The notes under the pieces are model-generated. The model was not told the origin of the DNA, made no database searches, and was given only the letters and a program-made list of their open reading frames with translations. This document shows positions 6,302 through 7,057 of a stretch of 7,057 nucleotides of DNA, piece by piece. Made by a program: the position numbers and the translations under genes. Location of the stretch: the NCBI GenBank assembly GCA_934565775.1, contig CAKTIN010000087.1, forward strand, positions 1-7,057, in the 5' to 3' direction. This DNA comes from an uncultured Oscillospiraceae bacterium. Its GTDB lineage: Bacteria; Bacillota; Clostridia; Oscillospirales; Oscillospiraceae. How positions within the stretch are numbered: position 1 is the stretch's first letter; each line of letters opens with the position of its first letter.

Positions 6302-6619
6302 ATGAAGAATATTGTTAAGATTCTGGCTGCCCTGTCCGCCGTGACCGCCGCTGTGCTGGTAGTTGTGAAGTATTGGGACAAGATCAACGCCAAGATGCAG
6401 GAGATCAAGAACAGCTGCAAGAGCTGCGAGGAGCCCGAGCCCATTGAGGAGCCCGTAGAGGCTGCCGAGGAGACTGCCGAGGCCCCCGCTGAGGAAGCTG
6501 CCGAGGAGCCCAAGGAGGAGGCCGCTGAGGCTCCCGCCGAGGAAGCTGCGGAGGCCCCTGCTGAGGAGCCCAAGGAAGAATCCGCCGAGGCTGTGACCGA
6601 GGCCGACTTCGCCGACTAA
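6302..6619 (+). CDS. Small single-pass membrane protein with CxxC motif and acidic Ala/Pro/Glu repeat tail, function unknown
   Basis: I do not assign a family. The start at 6302 is set by GGAGG eight bases upstream; a longer frame from 6242 begins within the promoter and is rejected. The 105 residues fall into three parts. Residues 4-22 are a hydrophobic helix (IVKILAALSAVTAAVLVVV) after MKN, either a membrane anchor or an uncleaved signal. Residues 23-42 are a basic amphipathic stretch ending in C39-K-S-C42. Residues 43-105 are an acidic, probably disordered tail with EAPAEEAAE twice (60-68 and 76-84) and EEPKEE twice (68-73 and 88-93). With few flanking charges the topology is uncertain; the K23 and later lysines after the helix favour a cytoplasmic tail. 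It follows the tex operon but has its own promoter and terminator. Its appearance loosely recalls short envelope-tethered YtxH-like proteins, without their motifs. Confidence 0.85.
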   Translation: MKNIVKILAALSAVTAAVLVVVKYWDKINAKMQEIKNSCKSCEEPEPIEEPVEAAEETAEAPAEEAAEEPKEEAAEAPAEEAAEAPAEEPKEESAEAVTEADFAD

Positions 6620-6630
6620 TCATCCGCATC

Positions 6631-6668
6631 AAAAGCCGCCTGGAGCGCTTGCTTCAGGCGGCTTTTTT
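6631..6668 (+). terminator. Strong intrinsic terminator after the acidic membrane protein gene
   Basis: Arms 6631-6646 and 6651-6666 pair over 16 base pairs (one G-U) around the loop GCTT, with a GC-rich core and a run of six T at 6663-6668. It starts 11 bases after the stop codon. The A run at 6631-6634 gives only a four-base U tract on the other strand, so action there would be weaker. Confidence 0.93.
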
Positions 6669-6707
6669 CGATTACCGGATCCATCTCCTTTGCGGAGGGT
6701 TACAGGC

Positions 6708-6747
6708 AAAAACTGTCCAGGCGGCTTTGCAGCCGCCTGGGCAGTTT
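6708..6747 (-). terminator. Intrinsic terminator of the converging minus-strand gene
   Basis: Arms 6710-6726 and 6731-6747 pair over 17 base pairs (one G-U) around a four-base loop. On the minus strand the stem is followed by a TTTTT run (6712 to 6708). It lies 11 bases past the stop codon at 6759-6761, so it belongs to that gene, and it also insulates against rightward read-through. Confidence 0.88.
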
Positions 6748-6758
6748 GGCTTTTCCGG

Positions 6759-7057
6759 TTACTCGATGAGGCCGCTTTCCTTCAGCAGCAGCTCCACATC
6801 CGTTCCCTTGACCTTCTTCAGAACGATCTTCAGCAGCTCCCGCTCCCCGAAGGACAGCTTTGCCTGGGAGATGGGCTTCTTATCAATGGCGTAATAGCAG
6901 GCACGCAGCAGCTCCCGCACATCGTACTTGCTGCCCCAGACCTCCGGCACGGCCCGGTCAATATCCAGCAGGGTGTAAACCGACTCCATACCGGTGCGCA
7001 TGGAATACTCTGTGGTGAAGATGGTATCCCGGGGGGTCTCGGCGAACTGGCCGATGA
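6759..7057 (-). CDS. C-terminal part of an unrecognised protein; N-terminus beyond the window
   Basis: The frame is open from the right edge to a TAA at 6761-6759, giving 98 residues that I do not recognise. A methionine at 7001 lies within it, but the frame continues upstream (IGQFAETPRDTIFTTEYS) without a stop and there is no Shine-Dalgarno sequence before that ATG. The real start is therefore probably off the window. Visible content: no membrane segment, no cysteine pair (a single Cys in RACYYAIDKK), and mixed helical segments ending in a Lys/Leu-rich region (KLSFGERELLKIVLKKVKG) and the acidic end LLLKESGLIE. It is probably soluble and cytoplasmic. Codon use resembles the neighbours and a good terminator follows, which supports a real gene. 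It converges on the tex-side genes, so no operon link can be drawn. Confidence 0.75.
   Translation of the reverse strand, partial: IGQFAETPRDTIFTTEYSMRTGMESVYTLLDIDRAVPEVWGSKYDVRELLRACYYAIDKKPISQAKLSFGERELLKIVLKKVKGTDVELLLKESGLIE

Overview
The window looks like a chromosomal segment from a GC-rich, low-oxygen member of the Clostridia, most likely an Oscillospiraceae-type gut bacterium (inference). The grounds are strong AAGGAG-type ribosome binding sites, TTGNNN-17-TATACT promoters, a Firmicutes-style secreted chitinase with a Thr/Pro linker, and coding DNA rich in GCC/CTG/GAG codons next to AT-rich spacers. No phage, IS, CRISPR, tRNA or rRNA sequence was seen.

Layout. (1) Positions 1-2200, minus strand: a secreted multidomain family 18 glycoside hydrolase (chitinase type) with a complete DxxDxDxE active-site motif, a beta-rich middle module, a Thr/Pro linker and tandem type 5/12 chitin-binding modules. 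Its C-terminus runs off the left edge. (2) Positions 2201-2697: a divergent, AT-rich control region. It holds an extended -10 promoter covered by a 20-bp palindrome for the chitinase, and a TTGAGG-17-TATACT promoter for the rightward genes. (3) Positions 2698-6216, plus strand: a tightly packed operon of tex (S1-domain RNA-binding transcription accessory protein), a biotin-protein ligase lacking the DNA-binding domain, and a small FMN nitroreductase. The genes overlap by 14 and 4 bases, so translation is probably coupled. (4) Positions 6217-6619: a separately promoted 105-residue protein with one membrane segment, a CxxC motif and an Ala/Pro/Glu-rich acidic tail. A 17-bp perfect palindrome lies over its -10 box, and it ends at a strong 16-bp-stem terminator. 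(5) Positions 6759-7057, minus strand: the last 98 residues of an unrecognised protein converging on the operon, followed by its own 17-bp-stem terminator. The two terminators share the same core sequence.

How the parts relate. The tex-birA-nitroreductase operon is housekeeping in character, and nothing ties it functionally to the chitinase except the shared intergenic control region. The chitinase would act outside the cell on chitin or related N-acetylglucosamine polymers, and its promoter architecture suggests repression. The window does not show a clear new biological system. The points most worth following are the two palindromes sitting on -10 boxes, the exact repeat in the chitinase tail, and the acidic CxxC membrane protein.
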